Assembly (NCBI RefSeq): GCF_000327385.1
Contig: NW_008707710.1
Location: forward strand, 310,001 to 374,000
Source of the DNA: Lottia gigantea
Taxonomy: Eukaryota > Mollusca > Gastropoda > Lottiidae
DNA: 64,000 bases
Reading direction: 5' to 3'
The notes beneath the pieces are model-generated. The model searched no databases. It was not told where the DNA came from and saw nothing but the letters and a program-made list of their open reading frames with translations. Of this stretch, positions 1 through 10,764 are shown piece by piece; position 1 is the stretch's first letter, and every line of letters begins with the position of its first letter. A program made the translations under genes and the position numbers.

Positions 1-345
1 GGTGTGATCATTTATATTGATGAGATCGAATGTGGCTATCTTTCGATGAACGGTTTTAGATTTATTGCCCTTGACGCGTCAAAATGTGTTTGTGAACACA
101 ATAGAGACTACAGTTTTCATTTTGATGTGATCATTTATAATTATGAGGTCCTAGACAAGTTCAAATTTGGCTACCTTTAATGAACGTTTTTTGAGTTAAG
201 AAAAACTCATCAAAATTTGTTTGTGAACACAACAGAGACTACAGTTTTCATCTAGCACAAATTAAATTTTTGGTATGATTAGACAAAGGTAAGTGACCAC
301 CCTTGATATACTGAAAATGTATCAGGAAAGTGGGCGTATCTGGCT
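1..345. repeat. Tandemly duplicated dispersed repeat ending in GTGGGCGTAT
   Basis: Two copies of a unit of about 125 bases lie head to tail (about 4-125 and 126-255). Both contain GTGATCATTTATA and a TTTGTGAACACAA-AGAGACTACAGTTTTCAT block. The right end at about 333-345 reads GTGGGCGTATCTGG, the same ending style as the repeat at 7440-7738. This is probably a relic of an interspersed element common in molluscs. The class is unknown and I see no ORF. Confidence 0.5.
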
Positions 346-1458
346 AGGCAACCACTTGTTATTAACATTCAATAGTAAGTACTAATCTTAAAGATCAATA
401 TGTGGGAGTAAACTGATGAGTAGATTAAGGTTTTGAAATAACAGGATCAAATATCAATCGGCTTTATATTTACAAATTATAAAACTTACACAGATAAAAT
501 AAGTTAATTGTTTCATCAAAATAAATCCTGGTCATTCCAGTCGAAAAATTCATTATTATTATTATTAATAGTATGGCTATTGAACATACTGATCCATTCC
601 GGAACACTGGAATCCTGGTAGAAAAGACTTCATAGATTGTTTGTGTTACTGTTATTGGAATCCTGCAAATAGATTCCAACAGATTGGAATCCTGCAAATA
701 GATACCAACAGGAACTCTAAATCAGAAGAAACAAAGCAAAATTTGTCAAGCAGATAACAAGCTATAGGAAAAGAAAAGAAGGAACGATCTTTTTTGCAAA
801 GATAACAAAATTGAGTTCAATCTTGGCATTGATCTTTCACGAATTTTATATTTTATCGAAGTAACCAAGCAAATGATGTCATTCCAACACTCTAACCTAA
901 TGTGTTACAGCCCATCTTCAATATTGCAGGATAATGCAATCATCTAAGATAATTCTTTCCTATTTTTATAGAAGGACAATAAAACTGGTGTGAAGTGACT
1001 GGCATGATGGTGACTTTAAAATAAAAATCAATAACGCAATAATAGACAACAAAATCAGCAGGCAATTTACCAGAGATTGGCACTTTCAAATCTTAACTTA
1101 ATTCAAAGCTTGTTTAACAAAGAAAAAGGGTGCTAATATCATTTCAAGTACTGAAGAAGGCAGGATTATGTGACACCTGAGGCAATATTTGATTGAAAAA
1201 GAAAAAAATTTAAGGCTGCAAAATCCATTAACATGATAATGGTCTCAAATGAACTTTGTTTTACAAGATATTCATACAACGTGGTTTTCAAGTAGAATTC
1301 TTTGTCATTGTTTATTGCCAGAACTGTTCATATTCAAAAACCCATATTATCTTAAATCATAAAATGTGCACTTGAAAGTCGAGTCTACAAATTGTCAACT
1401 TCTACTTTCAGGAGCGGTCCTGAATCCAGAGAAGAATTCTTTGTCACATTGTATTGTA
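346..1458. other. Unannotated AT-rich stretch
   Basis: No gene, splice-bounded exon or clear repeat was recognised. The only structure is a 27-base tandem doublet at about 655-710 (ATTGGAATCCTGCAAATAGAT). Confidence 0.4.
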
Positions 1459-1462
1459 TTAA

Positions 1463-1776
1463 AGGGATTTTAAAGAGGTTTTCCAAATTTAGTATATGTA
1501 CCGGGAACAATGATAGCATCAATTTGCATCATTTAAATTTTCAATCAGACGTCTGTGGTTCTAGCAATTCCACTAAAACTAAGCGTTTTATTACGTCACC
1601 CCTTCAAAGGTCTTATGTGATACAAGAAAATTTTGTCGGAATGACATCATAAAACACTTAGTTTTAGTGAAATTGCAGTAAAGACATCTGATTGAAATTT
1701 GAAATGGTGCAAATTAATGCTATCAGTGTCCCCAATACGCATAAAAAATTTAGAAAACCTCTTTACAATCTCTTTG
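1463..1776. mobile_element. Complete foldback MITE, family 1 (Kolobok/T2-like)
   Basis: TTAA flanks both ends (1459-1462 and 1777-1780). Most of the element is one long inverted repeat: left end AGGGATTTTAAAGAGG, right end the complement of AAAGAGATTGTAAAGAGG, with arms of roughly 150 bases around a short centre. The TTAAAGGG terminus and TTAA target are the hallmarks described for Xenopus T2 MITEs of the Kolobok superfamily. There is no coding capacity. Related copies lie at 14731, 31850 and 45271, with half copies at 42640, 44622 and 61375. Confidence 0.75.
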
Positions 1777-2149
1777 TTAAGATACTGCCAATAACAAATG
1801 AGCTCATACAAATGAAGATTCTACAAATTGTCAAGTTCTTATTTAAACCAAACATCCTTAATTCAAAACACTAATGTTGACACCATTTAGACAAGCTTTT
1901 CTCAGATGTAATCAAATGCAATCAGCCTGATTGAAAATGTAAGAATCAGCTTTCATCTGAAACCCTGTGGGCTTTACTCAGTCTAAGATTAAAGAAAAAG
2001 CAAAGTGAAGTGATTTTATTCTTGTACAAAGAGTATAAGAGTTTTGCCCTTGAAACATTTGATGTTTCTGCTTGAGGTTACATATTATTTTGGCTGTTTA
2101 ACCATGTGTCCATTTACACAATGGTCCAGGTATTATGAACTGTGTCTTA

Positions 2150-2335
2150 TAAGTGCAAGAACGATATATCAGTGAATCAATGTATCATGATGTGACCTGC
2201 CACGATACGCGTATAGTATCTCGATGTCATGTATCCTTAATTTGCGATACCTTTTATTCCATTAAAAAAGTGCAGATTTTTAAAACGTGTTTTCTGCGAT
2301 ACATATCATATCGTGACATGATTGACAATACCCAG
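2150..2335. repeat. TATCG-rich degenerate repeat
   Basis: Repeated short words such as CGATAC, TATCATGATGTGAC and TATCGTGACATG occur through this block. It looks like a decayed simple or interspersed repeat, not coding sequence. Confidence 0.3.
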
Positions 2336-2345
2336 CACTAATCTC

Positions 2346-2640
2346 TTATATATAGGTTACAATAGCCACCTTCATTGTATCATAGAATGTAGTGACTTGA
2401 TTGAATAATACACTAGTGAATACAGCCAATCGCAGCCTCGACAAAAAAACTGTTAACATTGTGGCTTATTATTTACAGACTTTCTGTTCAGGGCTCTAAA
2501 TTAGCTGTACTCACAAGGTACAGTCCAATTAAATCACTGGATTTACAATCTTCTGTGATACAAGAAAGGTGGCTTTTGCAGTCAAGATAGGAGACAAAGA
2601 ATGTAATACCTTGACCATTGTGACCATGGATCAGATCAAC
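2346..2640. repeat. Foldback repeat A, older copy
   Basis: Shares GTTTACAGACTTTCTGT-like, ACAGCCAATC and CAATCCAATTAAA-type words with 54945-55232 and shows the same inverted arms (CTTGTATCATAGAA left, TTCTGTGATACAAG right). No ORF; probably a MITE of unassigned class. Confidence 0.5.
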
Positions 2641-3137
2641 GTTATTTAGTCATGTATAAACTTTTTATTTTATCACATATTATGGTGACTTTTTTCAAAA
2701 TTCAAAACATTTGCAGATAAATACCCTAACCGACTAACATCAAGAATTTTGCTACAAAAGATTGTGAAATATCAGTCTGAATTTTGATATTCAGAAATAT
2801 ATAATATAAACTTCCAAAGGTTAATCCTGTTTTGATAGAATATAAACTCAATTGCTATTTAAATATCGGAAGTTATTTGATATACCTAATGTCTCATATA
2901 ATAACTATATTAACTTCTATTTGTCAATTTATGGACATCTCAGTCTGATATTAAATGAAATTGAGTTCTGCATCTGAGAATGTGTAATATCATGCATTGT
3001 GCAATGAAGTAAACTTCTATAAGTCTACTCTTTCTTAATTTTTAACAGTTGGGGGATCTCACCATTGGAGGTTTTTTCACATACCCCCTTCCAACATGCA
3101 TCACTTACTAAAAGTATGGTCTCATAGTGCTCTATAT

Positions 3138-3418
3138 GATACCTTCGGATTTTTCAACCCGCTTTCCCCCTGTCAGTGATGTAGGCAAGAGGGACTGACA
3201 TGGAAATAGGGTTTAGTCATGTGGATGGGACAATAAAAAGAGGCCTTGTGTGCTACAGGCTATGCACATTAAAGATCCCTTGACAGTTGGAAAATGAAAA
3301 AGAGCCGGCTAATGCCACTGTCGAAAGTCCAGGATAAATTTCCCTCATTGTACACTGCATGGCGTTGCCCATCTTCATTAGCCTACATGGTGCAGAAAAG
3401 TTTCATTTCATTTTATTT
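3138..3418 (+). mobile_element. tRNA-derived SINE, 5'-truncated, with 15-bp target duplication
   Basis: Begins inside the SINE body (ATACCTTCGGATTTTTCAACC), lacks the tRNA head, and runs to the ATTTC/ATTTTATTTC tail. It is flanked by perfect CATAGTGCTCTATAT at 3123-3137 and 3419-3433, so the truncation happened at insertion, as in target-primed reverse transcription. Confidence 0.85.
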
Positions 3419-3544
3419 CATAGTGCTCTATATCAATGAGACCCTGAACCTTCTGATTAGTAAGCAGCCACTCAACTCCAACACCAAAAGACAAAGCGAT
3501 GTTAAAATATTTACGGTAACCTTTAAACTGGTTTGGTTTTTTAA

Positions 3545-3895
3545 GTCTAAGATTAAAACTTTACACCCAAATCTAGAGAAATGTGCCCTTTAACATTTCT
3601 GAAAGTTTTAACTAAAAAAGTTCAACAGTTAAATTTTTAACACCAAAAATATTTAAAAACATTACGTTATGCTTTTTGAAAGCTAAATTAAGAATTAGTA
3701 CTCTCTGTTTTGAATTAACCCTACATAGATACATAGATGTTATTAGCATACTTCAGAAATATTTTCAGGTATAATGTACGACGTTTTTGATACTGAAAAC
3801 TTTTTACAAAAAAAGCGGAATGCTTCTTTAATGGCAAGATACTTTAGTTAAAACTTTCAGATAAGTCAAAGGACACATTTCTCTAGATTTACAAT
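3545..3895. repeat. Foldback MITE (family 6) with family-5-like sequence inside
   Basis: The left arm AAATCTAGAGAAATGTGCCC is repeated inverted on the right as GGACACATTTCTCTAGATTT. Between them lies sequence matching the right half of the family 5 MITE at 30810-31178 (ATAGATGTTATTAGCATACT, TTTTCAGGTATAATG), ending GCGGAATGCTTCTTTAATG. Probably one element nested in another. Confidence 0.5.
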
Positions 3896-3899
3896 AATT

Positions 3900-5580
3900 T
3901 GATCAAAATATTTTGTCAACCTACGCAAAAAACAGACTGCTCCTAATTAAAGTAAAATTCATAGCATCTTCTTCAATGGGAAAAAGGATTGTCTTGCTGT
4001 TTGTTCCAGCACTCTTGCACATTGACTTTAAGCTGAAAGGTTGAAGAAAGAAAAATAAACTTGACATGGGTTAATAATACCACTAATAACGTTCAATAGG
4101 CAATTATCTGTCTTTAATATATATAGTGATAATACAGCCCTGGTAAATAGCCGCTAGTCAAACCACCTCAGACGGTACTGACTCCATTACTTTGTTATCT
4201 CATTAATCCTTCTTTGCCTTATTTCACTTGTGCTAAAACTATCATGGCGGACAAATTAACCATGGCAAAGAGCCATTAGCATTTTTTTCACTTTGGTTAA
4301 GTTAACTATACTTAAGGCTGACGTAATCATGAGTGTTTCGAACACTGAAAAAAAGTTTGAAATCTTCCACAGTCCTTAAAAGATTCATATTACAAATAGT
4401 TACATTAAATGCAAACCTAACTATTCGAAAAAAGCTTAAAAAATGTGTAAGCTTATTCTAAATTAAGGAATGATGTAGGTACCCCTCCCTCACGTACACC
4501 TCACATCCCACCTTCCCTTGCTACAGAAAATGCCAAAAATTATTCTCAATTCATGAATAACGTACGTTTCCCAAGGACATCTGTACATCTCCCCCCCCCC
4601 CCAACTCCCTGGTACATCAATGAGAAACCTACCACAAGCTAAAACCATGTAAATGTCACTATAGTATCTTTCAAATAAAACTAATTGTTGTTTAAGATAG
4701 TCAGCATTATCTGTATGAATATAATATGAAATTGTGTGATTTAGCCAGTAGAGGCCCTTGTAGTCCACTGTAACTTTTTGATGCCCCAATATCCGCGGTA
4801 GAACGTAAACCAAAGTGAATTCATTACCCATCCTTGTAAGCATCAAATATGGGTTTAGACATGGTCTTATTAACTCATATTAAACTAAGCCCACATCACT
4901 TCGTTATGGGGGCGCGGAAATTAAGCTGGTGGCATTGAAATCAGACCAATCAGATCGGTTAGAACATAAATGAGGTCATGTAAACAAAACACAACACCGC
5001 CCGTTGAAGAGATAAGAACACATTCTTTCCAAGTAAATATTCCAAAGTAAGGTTTTATTTTCTCTCGGCTTCTCACTCAATTCTGTACCGCAGGCTACAT
5101 ATTCATCAAAATATATAATGGCATGTTGCAAACGAGTGATTTGTTTTGATTTGCTGAAATTTGCTACCAATATAGTAGACCAATTTTGATTGGACAATAA
5201 TAAGCTATGAATACGTAATTTTCTCACTCGGCGATGCCTTTCGATTACAATATCCAAACTGGTAACAACTAGAATAGAATATAGGGTAATTAAAGTATTT
5301 CTGTTATTATATAGAGACATATCTATCAAACTTTTAGTAAAAATGTCAGATAATTCTTCTTAATAGAAGATTCATTAGAATTTCAATGTTGATGTCAAGT
5401 CTGTCTGGATTTGACACAAACAAACTAAACCATATAAGCCAATTTTCAAAATTAAGTTTCATTACTGCTTAACTTTATTTGAAGAATGATACAATACCAT
5501 GTTGAAGGAAAACGTGATGCCTTAAATTGTAAAAAAAAAGGGTTAAAAATCATTTAATTAAAAAAAAAAAAAAAGGACAG
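3900..5580. other. Unannotated stretch with C-run and A-run
   Basis: No supported gene. Two open frames over 110 residues exist on the minus strand (4490-4846 and 4976-5329), but neither shows a recognisable domain or splice context and I do not call them. A C-run lies near 4592-4602 and an A-run at 5560-5575. Confidence 0.4.
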
Positions 5581-5588
5581 ATCCTTAA

Positions 5589-5881
5589 AGGGACAGATGC
5601 GCTGTTTTAGGGTGTTGATCTTAATCTTGAATATATGTAATTAGTCTCAGAAGTACTAGAAATGTATGAAAACTATGTAGTTCTTAAAACTAATAATTTT
5701 ACTCACTATTTCTATATATGTCTTTTCAATAGAACACAGAGTACCTTAAATTAGCGACTTGTCATTTTAACATTCAATCGAAATGAAATGAAATGAATGG
5801 AGTTTTACGTCCTACTTTTCTGCACTAACATTCAAGTCTGGACACACATGAATTTGAAGGCTCAAATTTCAACAGTGAGCT
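5589..5881. mobile_element. TTAA MITE family 2, interrupted by a SINE scrap
   Basis: Starts after TTAA at 5585-5588 with AGGGACAGATGCGC. It carries the family words CTTGAATATATGTAA, AGTACTAGAAATGTATGAAAA and TCTATATATGTCTTTTC, and continues after the SINE fragment as GTCTGGACACACATGAATTT. The far end is lost at a small foldback. Confidence 0.6.
5778..5825 (-). mobile_element. Severely 5'-truncated SINE insertion (about 48 bp)
   Basis: Only the 3' end of the SINE is present (tail plus the complement of GGAGTTTTACGTCCTACTTT). TAACATTCAA lies on both sides (5768-5777 and 5826-5835), and the flanks join up as continuous family 2 MITE sequence, so this is a genuine insertion and not a remnant. 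Confidence 0.75.
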
Positions 5882-6016
5882 TGGCAAGAAATGAAATGAA
5901 ATGAAATGAAATAAGGCCCACCAGATTTTACTTTCTGTTGTGTACCGTTTTTTATCATTTATATTCATTTCAATTTCGATGCTGGCCCCTTCATTTCATT
6001 TCATTTCTTGCCAAGA
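5879..6016. repeat. Small foldback with GAAAT-repeat arms
   Basis: CTTGGCAAGAAATGAAATG at about 5879 is mirrored by CATTTCATTTCTTGCCAAG ending near 6016; the arms are about 30-39 bases. The spacer of about 75 bases has no ORF. The ATGAA tandem words are the same as the SINE tail. Confidence 0.6.
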
Positions 6017-6029
6017 CAGATTTCAACCA

Positions 6030-6456
6030 AACACTCCACTCAAAATAAAACTAACATCCAAATATCAACTCAAAATAAAACTAACATCCAAATATCAACT
6101 CAAACTAACATCCAAATATCAACTCATAATAAAACTAACATCCAAATATCAACTCAAAATAAAACTAATATCCAAACATCAACTCAATAATTCAAAATCC
6201 AAATATCAACTCAAAATAAAACTAACCTCCAAATATCAACTCAAAATAAAACTAACCTCCAAATATCAACTCAAAAACTAACCTCCAAATATCAACTCAA
6301 AATAAAACTAACATCCAAATATCAACTCAAAATAAAACTAACATCCAAATATCAACTCAAACTAACATCCAAATATCAACTCATAATAAAACTAACATCC
6401 AAATATCAACTCAAAATAAAACTAATATCCAAACATCAACTCAATAATTCAAAATC
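6030..6456. repeat. 30-bp minisatellite
   Basis: Unit close to AACTCAAAATAAAACTAACA plus TCCAAATATC, about 14 copies including shortened ones. Because the unit is a multiple of three and lacks stops in several frames, it creates spurious open frames (KYQLKIKLTS decapeptide). A block of several units seems to be duplicated within the array. Confidence 0.85.
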
Positions 6457-6459
6457 CAA

Positions 6460-7270
6460 TGTTGAAAATGGAACATTTATTTCAATAAAATAAATTTCTC
6501 AATACAGACTTAAAATTACAAGTTGAACTGACAGTGGTCAATTGGGGAAAAAATACATAGATACCATTCATTGCAAATATCAACCCTCCAAGTCAGTAGA
6601 CTTACTCAACCAGTTTAGCTCTGAACTGTCTCATGGAACATGAACTGAACATGATAAAACTTTAGATAGAATCCACAAAGTTCACAGAAGAACATAAAGG
6701 TGTAAATTTTATTGACAGTGAAATCCCACAAGTATTAGACTAGTGACATTTTAGAGTCTAGCTATGATAATCTTTAAAGAAATGGATAAACAATTGAACT
6801 TCTCAGACGAAGTTACATTCATTTGCCATTTCCTTAATTAAAAAACAGATCATTAGAAATCTACATGACTTTTTTTCTTCAGATGTCGATGAAAGCTACA
6901 CGACATTTTTCGTGGAACATCTTGGAGAGTAAGCGTTAAAAATAAGATCTGATTAGTTTTATCTAAATTCAACAGCGACAAATAAAAACTAAATCCTGCT
7001 TCCAAATGGAAATGTCATATCTAATTTGAGTTTAAGTCATATTGATTAAGACAGGCTGATTTCAGACAGTGATAAAAGCCTCTGTAGAAATTGTTGGTCT
7101 CAAGTGACTTAAATATTCTGACAAAGCAACATGTCGAGCATATTTATATCATAGTTTGACATCAACTTAACCATACCAAGACATCTAAAACTATTTTGCC
7201 TTCTTAATTTCCATATTCATGTTTTACAAAAGGCAATTCCTAATTCACATCTGGCTTAGTCATTCTGTCA
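6460..7270. other. Unannotated AT-rich stretch
   Basis: I see no gene, exon or clear repeat here. Confidence 0.4.
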
Positions 7271-7271
7271 A

Positions 7272-7440
7272 TCTAAAGTGACAGGTAGGCTATTCTTTTT
7301 GACCAATCATAGTTTAGTCTCAGAAACAGGAATTCTTTTAGCTGAGCAAATCAGTAATAGTGTTCACAGCTCACCATCAAAATTTGCGCCTTCAAATCAA
7401 TGTGTGTCCAGAATTATCTGCATTTGATAGGAAGGAAATA
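7272..7440. mobile_element. TTAA MITE family 2, partial, inverted
   Basis: Contains GACCAATCATAGTTTAGTCT, AGCTGAGCAAATCAGTAATA and GTGTTCACAGCTCACC, matching one half of the complete copy at 36174-36476. The other half is missing. Confidence 0.6.
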
Positions 7441-7738
7441 GGAGAAAGATAGTGGACCACAGCCATATACGCCCACCACTGCATGCCGATGGTAAAAACG
7501 AAACATCCATTTTAAGTTTCATCAAAATCGGTTGAAAACTAAGAGAGTAATAGCATATTCAAGATTTTGGGGCAAGGGCAATTACTCCGTTTCTAACAGT
7601 CGAAAATAGCTCAAATTCAAACTTGATCTTCGTTTTATGAATATGTATACACATACCGAATTTTTAGTTTTTAGAGCTGACAGACCGACAGGGGTGCCGA
7701 CAATATACGTCCACATAGTGAGATGTGGGCATATAACA
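7440..7738. repeat. Dispersed repeat with CATATACGCCCAC / GTGGGCATATA ends
   Basis: Left end CATATACGCCCACC and right end GTGGGCATATAAC form short inverted termini. The body includes AGTTTCATCAAAATCGGTTG, GGGCAATTACTCCGTTT and CAGACCGACAGG, a style I know from mollusc repeats. It is non-coding; class unknown. The element at 1-345 shares the GTGGGCGTAT end. Confidence 0.5.
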
Positions 7739-8295
7739 AATGTAGGTAACGACTAGCAGTAATAAAATGCTACTTTACCCCACCCAATTGGCTAATGAAG
7801 CAGGTCCAGACTAGCTGAACTCACAGTCATTTCTAGCAATAGAAGAATCCATATGATGTAGAAAAACATCAGACTTCTCTGCGAGACATACAATTATTGA
7901 AACCAGTAATAATGTTATACACAGCAGTCTTATGTTTGGTTGTTTCCTTTTAGAAATAATTTTTAAATAACACGATTTCTTGCCTTAAAGCCCAACAACA
8001 GACTTGATTTTTCATGAAAAAAATCATATTGATTAAGTCATGAGTTTGTTAGCAAAAAAACATTGTTTTTCTTTCGAGAAATATTTGTTAGAATTTGGAA
8101 CAATTGTTTTGCAGACAATTGTTTCGAGTCTGTCAGTTTTTGTTCTCAACCAATCAACATATATCTCATCATGTGAAATAGATTTAAATTTGAACCTTGT
8201 GGTCACGTGACACAAAAATCATGTGATAAGGCAGCATACGAAATGATTCTTTTGAACAATGTTTTTTCGTGTGTGGCTTATGAAAATTTGAAGAC

Positions 8296-8345
8296 ATGTG
8301 CCTGAGGACAACAAGGGGAAACCATCGAAACGTTGCATAAAACTT
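8296..8345 (+). other. Hammerhead/Penelope-end-like motif
   Basis: CTGAGGA at 8302-8308 is followed, 17 bases later, by CGAAACG at 8326-8332. This spacing and wording resembles the CTGANGA...GAAA core found at the ends of Penelope-like elements. Stem II pairing is poor, so this is at most a decayed terminus. Confidence 0.25.
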
Positions 8346-8399
8346 TAACAGTGATTTTGTTCCATAAAGCTGTATCTATATAAACAAAATTTTGTTTTT

Positions 8400-8940
8400 A
8401 ATGGGCAATATTCTTTGGTCTGCGTCTGCTTTTAATTATCTACTTAAATGTCAAGGCTCAATGTGAAATACGTTAAAAGGCAACAAAAAGGTTTATTCAC
8501 TTGTTCAAACCACAAAACAAAATTGATATCCAACAACAACACAGATTGATATTGGAAGAACTAAACAAATAAGTCATGTGGCTGGAACTTTCAGCAATTC
8601 TTCGCATTACATTATTGTCCTATCACAGACACTGACAGTAGGAAATAAGGTTTAAAAATCAGAAAGAAATTTCTCAACCTATACTATAATGTAATTGTGT
8701 TGAATCATGATGGAATCAAATTCACTGAACCATCACAACACTGAACAAAATAAATAAATGTATAGATAGCTTGGATCTAGATGTTTAAATGTGGTGCTAG
8801 TTCTATCAAAATTTAATACATTTGTGTCTTCAAACTGTAGAGTTTGTTGTTAGGAATAAAGGGAGATAACTACAAAAAATTATCCACTATTAAATATCAT
8901 ATGTGACCACAATAATTAGCTGGTTTTGTTTAGATTAAAT
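8400..8940. other. Unannotated AT-rich stretch
   Basis: No gene or repeat recognised. Confidence 0.4.
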
Positions 8941-8953
8941 CATGGCTTTCATA

Positions 8954-9250
8954 AAAATGAAAATGAAATGAATAAAGTTTTACGTCCTACTTTTCTGCAC
9001 CATGTGGGCCAATGAAGACGGGCAACGCCATGCAGGGTGCCATGAGGGAAATTTTGCCAGGACAGCAGCATTAGCCTGCTCTTTTTCAATTTCCAACTGT
9101 CGAGGGATCTTTAACGTGAACAGCCTGTAGCACACGGGGGGAAACCGGGTTGAAAAATCCGAAGGTATTATCTCGACCTAAGCCGAGTTCGAACCCTGGA
9201 CCTTCAGGTTAGCGAGCAAACTACTAACTCACTGAACCACCGCGGCTCCC
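8954..9250 (-). mobile_element. tRNA-derived SINE, nearly full length
   Basis: Flanked by CATGGCTTTCATA at 8941-8953 and 9251-9263. Read on the minus strand it starts GGGAGCCGCGGTGGTTCAGT, has a B box GGTTCGAACTC and ends in an ATTTC-type tail. There is an internal deletion after the GTGTGCTACAGGCTGTTCACG block, where the ACAATAAACC region is missing. Confidence 0.9.
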
Positions 9251-9620
9251 CATGGCTTTCATAGCTTCAGCAGTTAAACTGTGGTATAACCAGATGTTGA
9301 CCTGCAAGATTTTCCTTGGTGCAAAAGAACTTTGAAAGTAATAATATGAGACATGGATTTTTAAAAAAAATTTAACTTTGTCTGTAAAAGTGAGAATTAC
9401 AGCTTTGTTGAAATAATGATTTTGGTCCGTTAATACTTAAACTGGGATAACATCCAGATTTTAAGAAATGCAACAATTTGATTGGATAATAAAGTTTAAT
9501 TCGAAATCAATTTGAGTGGATAGCTTGTATGTTTGAATCGTACACAAATATATTTGTTATATATGCTATATGTAACGAAGTTAAGTGTGAGAATGCTAAA
9601 TAAACCAAGCAAGCCCTTAC

Positions 9621-9826
9621 CTTACTGAACCAAAATCTGCATTAAGATGTTCTCCTTCTTCATACTGACTAGGCCTACGAGATGAACTTAAACTGGACCT
9701 GTTTGATTCATCACAACTTGGTCTTCTGGAGTCATCGGAGTTGTAATCTGGTCGTAACGTGTCCATTGCTAGTGGTAAGCCATCTTTTAGATTTATAGGA
9801 TTAATAGGATCCATTGATACCCCAGT
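9621..9826 (-). CDS. Internal coding exon of an unidentified host gene (Ser/Arg-rich segment)
   Basis: This is the best-supported host exon in the window. On the minus strand the acceptor is TTTCTGTCATTTCAG before the exon and the donor is AAG|GTAAGG after it. The exon is 206 bases, begins in phase 0 and ends two bases into a codon, and gives 68 residues without a stop. The peptide has a hydrophobic start (TGVSMDPINPINLKDGLPL), then an acidic/serine stretch with two RRPS motifs (RRPSCDE and RRPSQYE) that fit basophilic kinase sites such as PKA, then EEGEHLNADFGSVR. The composition suggests a disordered regulatory loop or tail of a larger intracellular or membrane protein. I do not recognise the gene and see no adjoining exon that joins in phase. 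Flanking DNA is ordinary intron-like sequence. Confidence 0.75.
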
Positions 9827-10139
9827 CTGAAATGACAGAAACACATTAAAACTTAAATGGATATACCACTACAACTTTTTAACGCAGAATCCCAAATTCC
9901 ACCCAAACCAACTTATAACACAATGTTTAAAGTGATTTTAAAACAGATTTTGTTCATCTGTAGTTTCTATGGTTCCAGACATAACTTCCTTTGCATTGCT
10001 TCCATCTAATTCTAACCAATTAGGCGATGAGAAGCCATTGATAAAAATATTTCAGAAAAAGATATATCAGTAATTCATTCACTTTTAAGATTACGTTTAA
10101 TTCACTCAGTTTTCAATGTGGCAATATTTGGAACTTATT

Positions 10140-10556
10140 TTAATCAAACTGTCCTTGTCAGACCAACTAAACTCAACTATAAAGCATTCCATTCTCGGTC
10201 TGGACAAGTCTGTGATAAAATGAGCCTGTTTACATTACAGTAAACTCAAACTCAAGTGGTCTGAGTATGGTTCTAGTTGTAGTGAAAATGATGAGCGTTC
10301 TCTGCTGGGTTATCTGTGGAACTCTTCTTGAAGAAGATAAAATTAACCCTTGTAGTGACCATGATGTAATCGAACACATCTGGATGTAATTAAAAATGTA
10401 ACTGAATAATGACAAAATTTCGTGGGAAAAGGTGAAGGTCGCTTGTGAGTCATGCGCATTTAAGAGTTCTTAAACAGTTACCTTTTACATTACACAAAAT
10501 TCATCTGTTCCGTTCTAAAAACGGATAAATTTTGTAATGTAAAAGGGGTTAAAATC
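10140..10556. repeat. Dispersed repeat B (ends in TTTTACATTACAC / GTAATGTAAAAG)
   Basis: Contains GGAACTCTTCTTGAAGAAG, CATGATGTAATCGAACACAT, ATAATGACAAAATTTCGTG and a right end with TTTTACATTACACAAAATTC plus its inverse GTAATGTAAAAGG. Matching pieces lie at 44740-45175, at 52690-53050 (inverted) and at 42150-42310. Probably an old DNA transposon derivative; no ORF. Confidence 0.55.
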
Positions 10557-10764
10557 TACATATTTCTGCAATTTTGTAAAAAAGAAATATAATAAATCCC
10601 TCCTCAGTTTGGAGTTTAGAAAACGATTATAAAAAAAACTCTATAGTCTTTTGGATTGGACATTATATCAAGGCCCAGTGTGCAATAGACAGTGTAAGAT
10701 TAAGATCTTTCAACAATTGGGAATGGAAAAAATACATGGCACACAGCCTGGTTCAGAGCTTGCA

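Noticed and set aside
4490-5329. Two minus-strand frames of about 118 codons
   Set aside because: No domain, no splice context, ordinary AT-rich composition and a C-run in one; chance frames are expected at this length.
5940-6281. 113-codon frame with KYQLKIKLTS repeats
   Set aside because: It is produced by the 30-base minisatellite, with no gene context.
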